Translations under genes and position numbers: made by a program | In this document: piece by piece, positions 38,278-47,644 of the stretch | Layout of the letters: every line of letters starts with the position of its first letter | Numbering within the stretch: the stretch's first letter is position 1 | Assembly (NCBI GenBank): GCA_021648225.1 | Contig: JAKITE010000003.1 | Location: 5,907-69,906, forward strand | Direction of reading: 5' to 3' | DNA from: Paracoccaceae bacterium | GTDB lineage: Bacteria > Pseudomonadota > Alphaproteobacteria > Rhodobacterales > Rhodobacteraceae | Length of the DNA: 64,000 nt | Notes under the pieces: generated by a model | What the model saw: only the letters and a program-made list of their open reading frames with translations | Databases searched by the model: none | What the model was told of the DNA's origin: nothing

Positions 38278-39090
38278 CTAACCATGTTTGGATTTGGTGA
38301 CAAATTGCCGGAGCCACAAATCCCCCATCAAGCCGATCACCAGACAGACCATGGTAAAATAGATCGGATAGGCCATACTGGTGATTTCCCGGGTATAATT
38401 GATAAACACAGCCAGCCGCATTTGATCAATGGTATGGAAAAGCGGATTCCAGCTAAACCAGGCCACCATCGAGGCAGGAAGATAGGCAGCGGGCATGAAT
38501 TTGCCGCTCGAAATCATCTGGGCTCTTAGGTAAAATTTTGAAAAAATACCAAATGGACCGGGGGCAACTGTGCCTGCTATTCTAAATACCATGCCAAGGC
38601 TAACGCCGCTTGCCCATGCGAAAAAAAGCGGTGCTACGATCCCTTTGGGGTTATAGATCGTGATTCCGTCTCTGAAGATAAAAACAAAAAACAGAATTAT
38701 CATAATGGCAATGGTTTGAAGAAATAACGTGGCCAATGCACCTGAAATAATCGCTAAAATCACCGACATTGGTGAATGCATCATCATAGGTGAAACCGAG
38801 CTTCCTGCTTTTCTAACTGCGTTAAGGGCGCCCATATGGATAACAAGCAGGAAAATACCGGATAAAAGATATAGGAAAAAGTCGCCTCGAATGGCAACCG
38901 AACGCCCCAAGATTGTATACATCAGATAAAATATGACAAAAAACAGCAATATCTGCCCGACTTCGGACAGGATTCCAAGCGCCGCACTGCCGCTGCGGAC
39001 CCGCACATCCCGCACAATTGAATGATAGACCAGCATTGAAAACCTGGCAAAGCCCAGAAGCAATGATGGTTGTTTGGGGGGTGGGGCCAT
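38278..39090 (-). CDS. ABC-2 type polysaccharide export permease (KpsM-like)
   Basis: A 270-residue inner-membrane permease of the ABC-2 polysaccharide/polyol phosphate export family. It has six hydrophobic spans between residues 45 and 262. Family-like stretches are the amphipathic N-terminal region before SEVGQILLFFVIFYLMYTIL, RKAGSSVSPMMMHSPMSVILA, and the C-terminal SWNPLFHTIDQMRLAVFINY. Such permeases need an ATPase (KpsT-like), and none is in this window; the nearest genes are a thioesterase and, divergently, cysQ and glycosyltransferases. Export of the glycan made by the adjacent cluster is the likely role, by inference. Confidence 0.85.
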   Translation of the reverse strand: MAPPPKQPSLLLGFARFSMLVYHSIVRDVRVRSGSAALGILSEVGQILLFFVIFYLMYTILGRSVAIRGDFFLYLLSGIFLLVIHMGALNAVRKAGSSVSPMMMHSPMSVILAIISGALATLFLQTIAIMIILFFVFIFRDGITIYNPKGIVAPLFFAWASGVSLGMVFRIAGTVAPGPFGIFSKFYLRAQMISSGKFMPAAYLPASMVAWFSWNPLFHTIDQMRLAVFINYTREITSMAYPIYFTMVCLVIGLMGDLWLRQFVTKSKHG

Positions 39091-39198
39091 ATCGCGGAAT
39101 TCTTTTTCGGTTAAGCTTGGCGTGGTTTGTTATCAACTTGCCTATAATAAGCCACTAAGTCCATAGTGGCACAATCAAATTACCGAAAGGCTTAGCCG

Positions 39199-39978
39199 TT
39201 GCAGAATGAAGAAATAGTAAAAACCATGCGTGATCTGTCGCTAAAGGCGGGGGCTTGTATCATGGAAATATATGGCAAAGACGATTTTGTGGTCAAAATC
39301 AAATCCGATAATTCGCCGGTAACCGAGGCTGACGAGGCCGCGGATAAGCTTATTTTTGCCGGTTTGTCCAAGGCGTTTCCCGATATTGCGATTGTAACCG
39401 AGGAACAATCCGACAGCCATTCAGTTGTTGCAGACCGGTTTTTTATCGTTGATCCGCTGGATGGCACCAAAGAATTTGTGCATCGGCGTGGCGATTTTAC
39501 CGTTAATATCGCATTGGTTGAAAATGGCGTGCCGGTATTGGGGGTGGTATTTGCCCCCGCCAAAGGCCGGCTGTTTTATACGGATAAAAACGGCCAAAGT
39601 GTTGAGGAAATGCAAGATGGCACCCTTCGACCAATTCGGGTGGCAACGCCTGACCCTGATGCATTAACCGTGGTGGCGTCAAAATCCCATCGGGATGCGG
39701 CGACAGATGAATATATCGCCAAATATAACGTGGGTGATTTCCGCTCGGCCGGTTCGTCGCTTAAATTCTGTCTGGTGGCCACGGGCGAGGCCGATCTTTA
39801 CCCGCGTCTTGGCCGCACCATGGAATGGGATACTGCTGCGGGCCATGCGGTTTTGCTTGGCGCAGGCGGGCAGGTGGTGCGGTTTGATAATCACCAACCG
39901 CTGACCTATGGCAAAAATATCTACGAAAACCCGTTTTTCATCGCCCATGCCAGCGGTATTGCGCTGATAAGCGGCTAA
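39199..39978 (+). CDS. cysQ: 3'(2'),5'-bisphosphate nucleotidase CysQ
   Basis: A 259-residue inositol-monophosphatase-fold enzyme that converts 3'-phosphoadenosine 5'-phosphate (PAP) to AMP. Metal-binding motifs are EEQSD (Glu pair) and DPLDGTKEFVHRRGDFTVNIAL. The C-terminal site is WDTAAGHAVLLGAGG. The start is probably TTG at 39199, because AAAGG lies 8 bases upstream; an ATG at 39226 is an alternative. PAP is the by-product of sulfotransferases, and a sulfotransferase gene ends this same cluster, so CysQ here may serve glycan sulfation as well as assimilatory sulfate reduction. Confidence 0.92.
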   Translation: MQNEEIVKTMRDLSLKAGACIMEIYGKDDFVVKIKSDNSPVTEADEAADKLIFAGLSKAFPDIAIVTEEQSDSHSVVADRFFIVDPLDGTKEFVHRRGDFTVNIALVENGVPVLGVVFAPAKGRLFYTDKNGQSVEEMQDGTLRPIRVATPDPDALTVVASKSHRDAATDEYIAKYNVGDFRSAGSSLKFCLVATGEADLYPRLGRTMEWDTAAGHAVLLGAGGQVVRFDNHQPLTYGKNIYENPFFIAHASGIALISG

Positions 39979-39981
39979 GAA

Positions 39982-41331
39982 TTGACCCCGCCCTGCAATA
40001 TTTCTGTTGTCATTGTCAGCCATAACCGGCCAGCGCATTTGCGTAAAATGCTGTCCTGTTTGCGGTTGCAAGACATTACCGGTTTTGAGGTGATTGTTGT
40101 TACCAACACGCCTGAGCTGTTTCAGGATTTTGCACCGTTTGAGCGTTTGAAAATCATCAGTTTTTCTCAGGCCAATATCGCCAAGGCCCGTAATCTGGGC
40201 ATTGCAGCGGCACAAGGGGATTTTGTGGCGTTTTGTGATGATGACGCCCTGCCGGACCCGGGCTGGTTACGCCGGATTACCATGCCTTTTGCAGATCAAA
40301 AAATGGGTGGCACTGGCGGATATACCCGGGGCCGTAACGGTATCAATCCCCAATGGGCTGCGGTGATTACCGATGTTTTGGCGCAGGAAAACCGGATTGA
40401 CCTAAGCAAAGAAACCCTGTTTGAACCTGACCCGAAAACCTGCCCGGTGATGATCGGCACCAATTGCGCGTTTCGCAAATCTGCCTTGCGGCACATCGGC
40501 GGGTTTGACGAAAATTTTGCCTATTATCTGGATGATTCCGATATTTCCTTGCGCTTGTCCCAAGCGGGCTGGCGGTTAGCGGTTTTGCCTAATTGTCAGG
40601 TCCATCACAGCTTTGCCGCCAGCGCCATTCGCCGTAAAAACCGTGCGCCGAAAACCCTTGAACCTTTGGGGAAAAGCAAAGCCTATTTTTGCCGGAAACA
40701 TGGTAGGCCCGATGGTATTGATATGGCTTTGCAGCATTTCCGCGATGGGCAATTCAAACGGCTGGAGCAGCATTTTTTGTTGGGAGAAGTATCGTCAGTG
40801 CAGCTGTCCGAGCTGAAAAAAACGCTGGAAACAGGGTTTGGCAAAGGCATGGAATTGCCGGTGGCCAAACCAGAACAGCAACGGATGCCAACCCGGTTTG
40901 CCACCCCCCAAACCAGCCCCTCAAATGCCCTGCATATTGTTCTGGCTGGCAGGGAAAAAAATGCCAGATTGCTGGAGGAAAAGGCGCAAGCACTGGTGGA
41001 ACAAGGCTTTCGGGTTAGCGTGATTTACCTTGGGCTTTCGCCAAAATACATGCAGGTCGGGTTTTGTGACCACGGGTTTTGGCAACATCATGGCGGGCAG
41101 TTTGGTAAAATCGAACGATCCGAACCCTTATGGAAATGGCAGCGGTTCAAAACCAAGGTTTTTGATGAATGCCAGCGCATTGCCAAAACCCGTGTGATTG
41201 ATTTTGTGGCTTTTCTGGAACCGGGCCGCTTTGACGCCTCACTTTTGCCTCAAACATTTGGGATGTCTTCATTAAACGGGTATAAGGTTCTGGATGATTC
41301 TTTGTTTTGGCGGCCCAAGGGAAATAATTAA
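39982..41331 (+). CDS. family 2 glycosyltransferase with extra C-terminal region
   Basis: A 449-residue protein. Residues 1 to about 240 are a GT2 (GT-A fold) domain: ISVVIVSHNRPAHLRKMLSC at the N terminus, the metal-binding FCDDDALPDPGWL, and CAFRKSALRHIGGFDENFAY with DDSDISLRLSQAGWRL near the acceptor site. Residues of about 300-449 are not recognisable to me. This part begins with NALHIVLAGREKNARLLEEK, suggesting a second Rossmann-like region. A TTG start three bases after cysQ is inferred, without a strong ribosome site. It adds sugar to the surface glycan; donor and acceptor are unknown. Confidence 0.82.
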   Translation: MTPPCNISVVIVSHNRPAHLRKMLSCLRLQDITGFEVIVVTNTPELFQDFAPFERLKIISFSQANIAKARNLGIAAAQGDFVAFCDDDALPDPGWLRRITMPFADQKMGGTGGYTRGRNGINPQWAAVITDVLAQENRIDLSKETLFEPDPKTCPVMIGTNCAFRKSALRHIGGFDENFAYYLDDSDISLRLSQAGWRLAVLPNCQVHHSFAASAIRRKNRAPKTLEPLGKSKAYFCRKHGRPDGIDMALQHFRDGQFKRLEQHFLLGEVSSVQLSELKKTLETGFGKGMELPVAKPEQQRMPTRFATPQTSPSNALHIVLAGREKNARLLEEKAQALVEQGFRVSVIYLGLSPKYMQVGFCDHGFWQHHGGQFGKIERSEPLWKWQRFKTKVFDECQRIAKTRVIDFVAFLEPGRFDASLLPQTFGMSSLNGYKVLDDSLFWRPKGNN

Positions 41332-42225
41332 ATGACAACAAAAATCACCAAAGCTATTTTTCCGGTTGCCGGGCTTGGCACCCGGTTTTTGCCAGCCACC
41401 AAATCGGTGCCTAAAGAAATCATGACCTTGGTCGACCGGCCGTTGATTCAATACGCCATTGACGAAGCCCGCGAAGCAGGCATTACCGATTTTATTTTTG
41501 TTACCGCACGGGGCAAAAGCGCGCTGGAAGATTATTTTGACCGCTCGCCCGAGCTGGAACAAAAACTGAAAGCCGCCGGTAAAACCGAATTGCTAAAAGA
41601 ATTACGCCGCACCGATATGGAAAGCGGCGCCATTGCCTATATTCGCCAACGCGAGGCACGCGGTTTGGGCCATGCGGTCTGGTGCGCGCGACGCCTGATA
41701 GGCGATGAACCGTTTGCGGTATTGCTGCCTGATGACGTAATCACCGGCCCGCGCGGTTGTTTGGCGCAAATGGTTGATGCCTATCACAAAACTGGCGGCA
41801 ATATGGTTGCCACCATGCAGGTGCCGATGTCCAAAACCGAAAATTACGGTATTGTTGATATTGCAGCGGAAAACGGGCGGCTGGTTTCGGTAAAAGGCAT
41901 GGTTGAAAAGCCAAATATCGCTGATGCGCCGTCTGATCTGGCGGTAATTGGCCGTTATATCCTGCGGCCTGAAATCATGGATGCGCTGGGCAAATTCAAT
42001 CAGGGTGCTGGCGGGGAAATTCAGCTGACCGATGCAATTGCCGACCAAATTACCGCTGGTCAGCCGGTGCATGGCTATAAATTTGAGGGCGACCGTTATG
42101 ATTGCGGCTCCAAAGCCGGATTTTTGCAAGCAACCGTTGCCTTTGCGCTGGAACGCGAAGACCTGCGTGATGATTTCCGTGAATTCCTTGACAGGGTAAC
42201 AGGGTTGCATCACGCGGCGGAATAA
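41332..42225 (+). CDS. galU: UTP-glucose-1-phosphate uridylyltransferase
   Basis: A 297-residue nucleotidyltransferase making UDP-glucose from UTP and glucose 1-phosphate. FPVAGLGTRFLPATKSVPKE is the nucleotide- and metal-binding N-terminal motif. QREARGLGHAVWCARRLIGDEPFAVLLPDD and YDCGSKAGFLQATVAFAL are GalU signatures. It starts directly after the glycosyltransferase stop, with no gap. UDP-glucose is a donor for glycan synthesis, which fits its place in the cluster. Confidence 0.96.
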   Translation: MTTKITKAIFPVAGLGTRFLPATKSVPKEIMTLVDRPLIQYAIDEAREAGITDFIFVTARGKSALEDYFDRSPELEQKLKAAGKTELLKELRRTDMESGAIAYIRQREARGLGHAVWCARRLIGDEPFAVLLPDDVITGPRGCLAQMVDAYHKTGGNMVATMQVPMSKTENYGIVDIAAENGRLVSVKGMVEKPNIADAPSDLAVIGRYILRPEIMDALGKFNQGAGGEIQLTDAIADQITAGQPVHGYKFEGDRYDCGSKAGFLQATVAFALEREDLRDDFREFLDRVTGLHHAAE

Positions 42226-42256
42226 CGGCACACTGTCGGCATTTCTGCGAGGCACC

Positions 42257-43465
42257 ATGAATCCGGTTTTATTAGACATCAGCCGTTCCATTTCGCGTGC
42301 GCCCTATCCGATTCCAACCGGGATTGATCGGGTGGAACGGGCATATATTGCGCATTTTCTAAACTCCGACCGGCAGGTCTGGTTTTTGTCACGCATTGCC
42401 GGCGGTTTTGCGCTATTGGACAAGGCCGGAATGCGGCTGGTTTACGGGATGATAACCGGGGATCAACCCTGGGGCAGTAAAGATTTGATCGCGCGGTTAT
42501 TCGGTCGCAAAAAACCCGAGGCAATGCAGCGGGCTGAATCCGATATTCGCCGTTTGGCAATTGCCAATACCGGCAAAAATACCCTGGCAAAAATACTGCA
42601 ACATTATGTTCCCAAAGGGTTTTCTTATGCTAATATCGGCCATTCCAACCGCAAAGCCGGTATCTGGAAAGCCATGCAAGATGCTGGTGCAAAACAATCT
42701 GTTGCTATGATCCATGATGTGATTCCGCTTGATTTTCCGCAATATTCGCAGCCTGAAATTGTGACGCGGTTTGAACAGGAATTGCGTTTGACTGCTGAAA
42801 ACTGTGACTATCTGATCTATAATTCGGACCATACCGCAAAGCGCACAGAGCATTGGTTGCAAAAATGGCGGCTGCAAACCAATTCGGTAACCAGTCTGTT
42901 AGGGGTTGACCCGCTACCGTCGGGGTTTGACAGAAAGCCGGACCCGCAGCCATATTTTGTAATCCTCGGCACCATAGAGCCACGCAAAAACCACGCGCTT
43001 TTGTTAAAAATCTGGCAAAATATGGCCAAAACCCAACCGGCGGAAAACCTTCCGCATTTGCATATCGTTGGTCGGCGGGGCTGGTTGAACCGGGATGTGT
43101 TTGATATTCTGGACCAATCACCAATGATGGGGAAAACCGTTTTTGAACATAATAATCTGGATGATATGGCCTTGTCAGAGCTGCTAAGCGGCGCGCGGGC
43201 GTTGCTTTTCCCGTCTTTTGCCGAAGGATACGGGTTTCCGCTGGTTGAGGCGCTCCAGAAAAAAATACCTGTAATTTGTTCTAACCTGCCCTGTTTTCAG
43301 GAAATATCAGGAGATTTGCCAACATACTTGGACCCGAATGATGAAAAAGGATGGGAAAATGCGATTCACAGGCTTAGCGGTGGTAAAATTAACGTTATTG
43401 GATCGAATCACTTTGATTTCCCAAGTTGGTCGCAGCATTTTCTTAAAATTGACACAATTCTTTAA
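42257..43465 (+). CDS. family 4-like glycosyltransferase
   Basis: A 402-residue GT-B fold glycosyltransferase. The N-terminal domain includes PIPTGIDRVERAYIAHFL, as in mannosyl/rhamnosyl transferases of O-antigen loci, and IHDVIPLDFPQYSQPEIV. The C-terminal donor-binding domain has ILGTIEPRKNHALLLKIW, HIVGRRGW and the conserved Glu region FPSFAEGYGFPLVEAL. The family retains configuration at the anomeric carbon. An AGG site lies 8 bases before the ATG. Donor sugar cannot be told from sequence. Confidence 0.88.
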   Translation: MNPVLLDISRSISRAPYPIPTGIDRVERAYIAHFLNSDRQVWFLSRIAGGFALLDKAGMRLVYGMITGDQPWGSKDLIARLFGRKKPEAMQRAESDIRRLAIANTGKNTLAKILQHYVPKGFSYANIGHSNRKAGIWKAMQDAGAKQSVAMIHDVIPLDFPQYSQPEIVTRFEQELRLTAENCDYLIYNSDHTAKRTEHWLQKWRLQTNSVTSLLGVDPLPSGFDRKPDPQPYFVILGTIEPRKNHALLLKIWQNMAKTQPAENLPHLHIVGRRGWLNRDVFDILDQSPMMGKTVFEHNNLDDMALSELLSGARALLFPSFAEGYGFPLVEALQKKIPVICSNLPCFQEISGDLPTYLDPNDEKGWENAIHRLSGGKINVIGSNHFDFPSWSQHFLKIDTIL

Positions 43466-43507
43466 GATAACAACTCGAATTAACCCGTTTTACTTTGGTA
43501 ATTTGTT

Positions 43508-44518
43508 ATGAAGCTATCTCGATCATATCGGCTACGGTTATTACGCAAGAAATGGCAATTGCGCACCTGGCGTAAACGCAAAGACCTGACATTGGTAAAA
43601 CTTGGCGATGCGGCGCGGGATCCGCGTGGAATTTTTGTTTTTACAACCCTGCGCAACGAACGTCACCGGTTGCCGTATTTTCTGCAATATTACCGTAATC
43701 TGGGCATCACCCAGTTTTTTATGGTTAATAATGATTCCAGTGACGGCTCAGCAGAATATTTGCAAGCCCAGCCGGATGTGTCGCTTTGGCATACCAAAGC
43801 CAGCTATAAATCGGCAAAACACGGCATTTTGTGGATGAATCAGCTTTTGTATAAATACGGTTCAAAGCACTGGTGTCTGAACGTGGATTGTGACGAATTT
43901 TTTGTCTATCCGCATGTTTCCAAACGTCCGATCCGGGCTTTGACCGATTGGCTTGATACCCGGTCTTTGCGGTCTTTTCCGGCGATGTTGCTGGATATGT
44001 ATGCCAAGGAAAACCTTAAAGACATCAAATACGATGCCGGTCAAAACCCGTTTGAAGTGCTGAAGTTTTTTGATTCCGGCAATTATACCCAGCAAAATGG
44101 CGGCCAATACGGCAATCTATGGATTCAAGGCGGCCCGAGACAGCGCAAGTTTTTTGCCAACCAGCCGCGCAAAGCCCCCGCGCTAAATAAAATTCCGCTG
44201 GTAAAATGGAAATCCAGCTATGTGTATACATCTTCAACCCATTCTTTATTGCCGCGCAGCCTGAACCTGACCTTTGATGATCAGGGCGGCGAAAAAATCA
44301 GCGGTTGTTTGATGCATAGCAAATTTTTGCCAGACCTTGATGACAAGGTTTTCGAAGAATTACACCGTCAGGAACATTATGGCGAAGGCCAAGAATACAA
44401 AGCCTATGGGTCTGAAACCAGCCAGAAACTGAATTTCTGGACCGCAAATTCAACCCGGTTCCAGAATTGGCAGCAGCTTGAGGAATTAGGCTTGATGTCA
44501 TCAGGGGGCTGGGCATGA
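43508..44518 (+). CDS. glycosyltransferase family 2-like protein (Glyco_tranf_2_4 type)
   Basis: A 336-residue protein of the Glyco_tranf_2_4 group (GT2/GT92-like). FVFTTLRNERHRLPYFLQYY and GITQFFMVNNDSSDGSAEYL form the nucleotide-binding start. LNVDCDEFFVYPH is the metal-binding DxD-like motif. The remaining C-terminal half has KFLPDLDDKVFEELHRQEHYG, typical of these proteins. The N-terminal 35 residues are very basic and may touch the membrane. It overlaps the next glycosyltransferase by 4 bases. Confidence 0.85.
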   Translation: MKLSRSYRLRLLRKKWQLRTWRKRKDLTLVKLGDAARDPRGIFVFTTLRNERHRLPYFLQYYRNLGITQFFMVNNDSSDGSAEYLQAQPDVSLWHTKASYKSAKHGILWMNQLLYKYGSKHWCLNVDCDEFFVYPHVSKRPIRALTDWLDTRSLRSFPAMLLDMYAKENLKDIKYDAGQNPFEVLKFFDSGNYTQQNGGQYGNLWIQGGPRQRKFFANQPRKAPALNKIPLVKWKSSYVYTSSTHSLLPRSLNLTFDDQGGEKISGCLMHSKFLPDLDDKVFEELHRQEHYGEGQEYKAYGSETSQKLNFWTANSTRFQNWQQLEELGLMSSGGWA

Positions 44519-46203
44519 GCGTCGGGATCGCCCTTTTGCTGCATCAGGATTTTGACCGTGCCGCCGAACTGACCCAAGCGCTTTTGCGTGAAGGTTGTAA
44601 AATTGCGGTGCATATAGATGCCAAAACCCCAACCGGTGAAATGGCGGATTATGCCAAAACCTTTGAGGATCACCCGAATTTAACCCTTACCAACCGAATA
44701 AAATGCGAATGGGGCATGTTTTCGCTGGTTCAGGCGCAGTTAATCGCAGCCAAGGCGCTGCTGGACGGTTTTGCCGATGTAACCCATGTGGTGCAGTTAA
44801 GCGGGTCTTGCCTGCCGACCCGCCCTATTGCTGAATTAAAACGGTTTTTGGCAAAAAATCACGGCACCGATTTTATCGAATCGGTGGTGGCGGGGCAAAA
44901 AAACTGGATCAAAGGCGGGCTAGAGGCCGAACGGTTTTCGCTTTATTTTCCGTTTGCATGGCGTAAACAACGGATTTTGTTTGACGGATTTGTTAAAATT
45001 CAGCGCAAATTGAAAATCAACCGCGATATGCCTGCCGGGCTGGAACCGCATTTGGGGTCGCAATGGTGGGCGCTATGTCGCGAGACATTGACCGCCATAT
45101 TAAAAGACCCGAAGCGCCGCGAAAATGACCGGTTTTTTTCAAAATGCTGGATACCGGATGAATCCTATTTCCAGACCTTGGTGCGTAAACATGCAAAACG
45201 CATCGAATCCCGCTCATTAACCTTTTCGCGGTTTGACCAACAGGGCAATCCGATGATGTTTTATAATGATCATCTGGAATATCTGGAACATCTTGAGGGA
45301 TTTTTTGTGCGCAAGGTTTGGCGCGAGGCGCATATGCTGTATGAAACATTGCTTTCACCAGATTATACCAGCGGCCAGCGCGACCGCGAAATGCGGCTGG
45401 CATTTGCCGCACAAACCGAGCGGCTGGAAGGCCGCCGTAACCGTGGGCGGGTTGGGCTTTCGATGCAAAGCCGGGTGCTTAAACACCGCAATAACCGGTC
45501 TGAAACCGCAGCACCTTATTCGGTGTTGCTGGGGTTTGATAAAACATTTCTCGAAATTGATAGCTGGCTGTCCGAACAGATCAACCAGCCGGTTCACGGC
45601 GATTTATTTGCTATTGGCCATGCAGAAATGGCCAAAAATGCCCGTCTTTCAAAGGGAAATCTGACAGGGCATGGTAAAATCCGCGATTATGCACCGTTGG
45701 ATTTTTTAACCAATCTTGTGTGGAACAACCGTAATGACCCGATCACATTCCAGTTTTGGTCGGTTAAAAAACAACGGATTTTTCAGTTTATGGCCAATGA
45801 TGCCAATGCCAATATCCATTATATTCGCTATGCATGGGTGCCGGCATTGATGCAGGAAAACATTACAAATATGGCGGTGTTAAAACTGCGGGTTGCCGGG
45901 TTGATGGAAATGGACCGGCAAAGAATTAATGCCCTAAGTGCGGGTTTTGCCAATTTCAAAATTTATGCACTGGCCGATGTTTTGGCCAAACCGGCAACGA
46001 TATTATATGGGCTGATCGAAGAATTGGCGCCAAAAACCGAAACCATACCTCGTATTTTGCCAAAAACGGTTGATTGGCAGGGATTGGAAAAGTTTACAAA
46101 CTTGCTTAAGAATAATGGTATGAACATTAATCTTGAGCTGGCAGAAAATGCGCGTCCTGAATGGCATGACGACCAGAGCAAGCCTATTTTGATAGCAGAG
46201 TAA
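44515..46203 (+). CDS. GT14-like beta-1,6-N-acetylglucosaminyltransferase with C-terminal DUF5927-type region
   Basis: A 562-residue protein. Residues 1 to about 280 resemble the core-2/I-branching GT14 family: IALLLHQDFDRAAELTQALL, VQLSGSCLPTRPIAELKRFL and GSQWWALCRETLTAIL, with PDESYFQTLVRKHAKR as the conserved acidic site. The remaining 280 residues match the layout of DUF5927-type extensions seen in Rhodobacterales and have no known role. GT14 enzymes make beta-1,6 branches, so the product glycan may be branched. It is coupled to the gene before (4-base overlap) and followed by the sulfotransferase after one base. Confidence 0.82.
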   Translation: MSVGIALLLHQDFDRAAELTQALLREGCKIAVHIDAKTPTGEMADYAKTFEDHPNLTLTNRIKCEWGMFSLVQAQLIAAKALLDGFADVTHVVQLSGSCLPTRPIAELKRFLAKNHGTDFIESVVAGQKNWIKGGLEAERFSLYFPFAWRKQRILFDGFVKIQRKLKINRDMPAGLEPHLGSQWWALCRETLTAILKDPKRRENDRFFSKCWIPDESYFQTLVRKHAKRIESRSLTFSRFDQQGNPMMFYNDHLEYLEHLEGFFVRKVWREAHMLYETLLSPDYTSGQRDREMRLAFAAQTERLEGRRNRGRVGLSMQSRVLKHRNNRSETAAPYSVLLGFDKTFLEIDSWLSEQINQPVHGDLFAIGHAEMAKNARLSKGNLTGHGKIRDYAPLDFLTNLVWNNRNDPITFQFWSVKKQRIFQFMANDANANIHYIRYAWVPALMQENITNMAVLKLRVAGLMEMDRQRINALSAGFANFKIYALADVLAKPATILYGLIEELAPKTETIPRILPKTVDWQGLEKFTNLLKNNGMNINLELAENARPEWHDDQSKPILIAE

Positions 46204-46204
46204 A

Positions 46205-47644
46205 ATGCCCGAACAGAAATTTCGCAGTTTTGCAATTTTTGGCGCAATGCGAAGCGGCTCCAACCTGTTGGAGCGCTATATCAACCAGTTTGACGGGCTG
46301 AAATGCCACGGAGAGCTGTTTAACCCTGCTTTTATCGGCTGGTCAGGCAAAAAAACCTATATGGGGGTCAAAAAACCCGAGCGTGACGTGGCGCCAGATG
46401 GGCTTATTGATGCGATTTTGGCCAAGGATGCCAAAAACATCCCCGGTTTCCGGATTTTCAGAGACCATAACAGCAACGCAATTGACCTGTTTTTAGCAGA
46501 TCCTAGCTGTGCAAAAATTATTCTGACCCGCAATCCGGTTGATTCTTTTGTGTCGCTTAAAATTGCCCGTAAAACCGATCAATGGTTGATCGAGGATGAA
46601 AAGCATCGCAAAATCGCGCAGATATTTTTTGATATGCGCGAGTTTGAAGAATACCGGAAAATCCGCTTGGCATATTCAAAAAGAATTGCATCGCAGCTGA
46701 AAGAATCCGGCCAAAGCTTTTTTGGCATTCGCTATGACCAGCTTGGTGATATTGATAAAATTAATGAAATTGGCAGGTTTATTGGTGCTAAAAAGCCGCT
46801 AAAAACCCTGAAACAATCCATAAAACGGCAAAATCCGGGACCGATGGCGGATAAAATTGTTAATTATAGCGAGGTTTATCAAAAACTCGATCTTCCCGCG
46901 CCTGTCACTGGTGAAAACCTCGAACCAAAGTTTATGCCCGAAAAAGGCACTGATCTTTCGCGGGCATATTTTTGCAGCAGCAAAAGTATTATTTTTGCGC
47001 CTATTCCGTCAGCCCCCGATGGCAGTGTGCGCAAATGGTTGACCAAAATTGATGGCGTGGCACCGGAAAATGATTTTGGTAACGCGGCGTTCAAAGACTG
47101 GCAAACCAGCCATAAAAACCCGATTATATTTACAGTGCTGCGCCATCCGGTTGCCCGTGCTTATGATGTTTTTATGCGAAAGATTTTTCGGAAAAACTCC
47201 GGTAGTTTTATTGCGATCCGCGAGATTCTGGAGACAAAATTTGGCGTTTTTCTACCGGCTAAAGGTGCTGATTTTGCCAAAATCGGCTATGATATATCCG
47301 CTCACCGTGCTGCTTTTAAGCAGTTTTTGGCGTTTATCCATCATAATCTGACCCAAGACACAACCCTTCGAACCGATGGCCGCTGGCGCGGGCAATCTGA
47401 TTTGATCAATGGCTATATTACTGAATTTGGCCAATGTATGGCGGTTCAGGAACAAGACCTGAACCTTGTCAGCACTTATATTTCCAACCGCTTGAATCTG
47501 GCCGCTGATGTGGGGAAAATCGAGGTCGCAAACCCCGATTGGCCATTTGATCTGCACAAAATCTATGATGCAGAAATCGAAACGCTGGCCCGAACCGCTT
47601 ATGGCAAAGATTACCAAAAATTCGGTTTTGAAAACTGGCGTTAG
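46205..47644 (+). CDS. sulfotransferase family protein with two sulfotransferase-like halves
   Basis: A 479-residue protein. The N-terminal half, about 1-220, looks like a NodH-type sulfotransferase. FGAMRSGSNLLERYIN matches the 5'-phosphosulfate loop, and LTRNPVDSFVSLKIARKTDQW matches the 3'-phosphate site of the donor PAPS. The second half, about 250-479, resembles Sulfotransfer_2 enzymes through IIFAPIPSAPDGSVRKWL and FTVLRHPVARAYDVF. Its PAPS loop is less canonical, so one half may be degenerate. It probably sulfates the glycan built by the upstream genes; cysQ would clear the PAP produced. Its stop overlaps the stop of convergent ptsN. Confidence 0.8.
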   Translation: MPEQKFRSFAIFGAMRSGSNLLERYINQFDGLKCHGELFNPAFIGWSGKKTYMGVKKPERDVAPDGLIDAILAKDAKNIPGFRIFRDHNSNAIDLFLADPSCAKIILTRNPVDSFVSLKIARKTDQWLIEDEKHRKIAQIFFDMREFEEYRKIRLAYSKRIASQLKESGQSFFGIRYDQLGDIDKINEIGRFIGAKKPLKTLKQSIKRQNPGPMADKIVNYSEVYQKLDLPAPVTGENLEPKFMPEKGTDLSRAYFCSSKSIIFAPIPSAPDGSVRKWLTKIDGVAPENDFGNAAFKDWQTSHKNPIIFTVLRHPVARAYDVFMRKIFRKNSGSFIAIREILETKFGVFLPAKGADFAKIGYDISAHRAAFKQFLAFIHHNLTQDTTLRTDGRWRGQSDLINGYITEFGQCMAVQEQDLNLVSTYISNRLNLAADVGKIEVANPDWPFDLHKIYDAEIETLARTAYGKDYQKFGFENWR

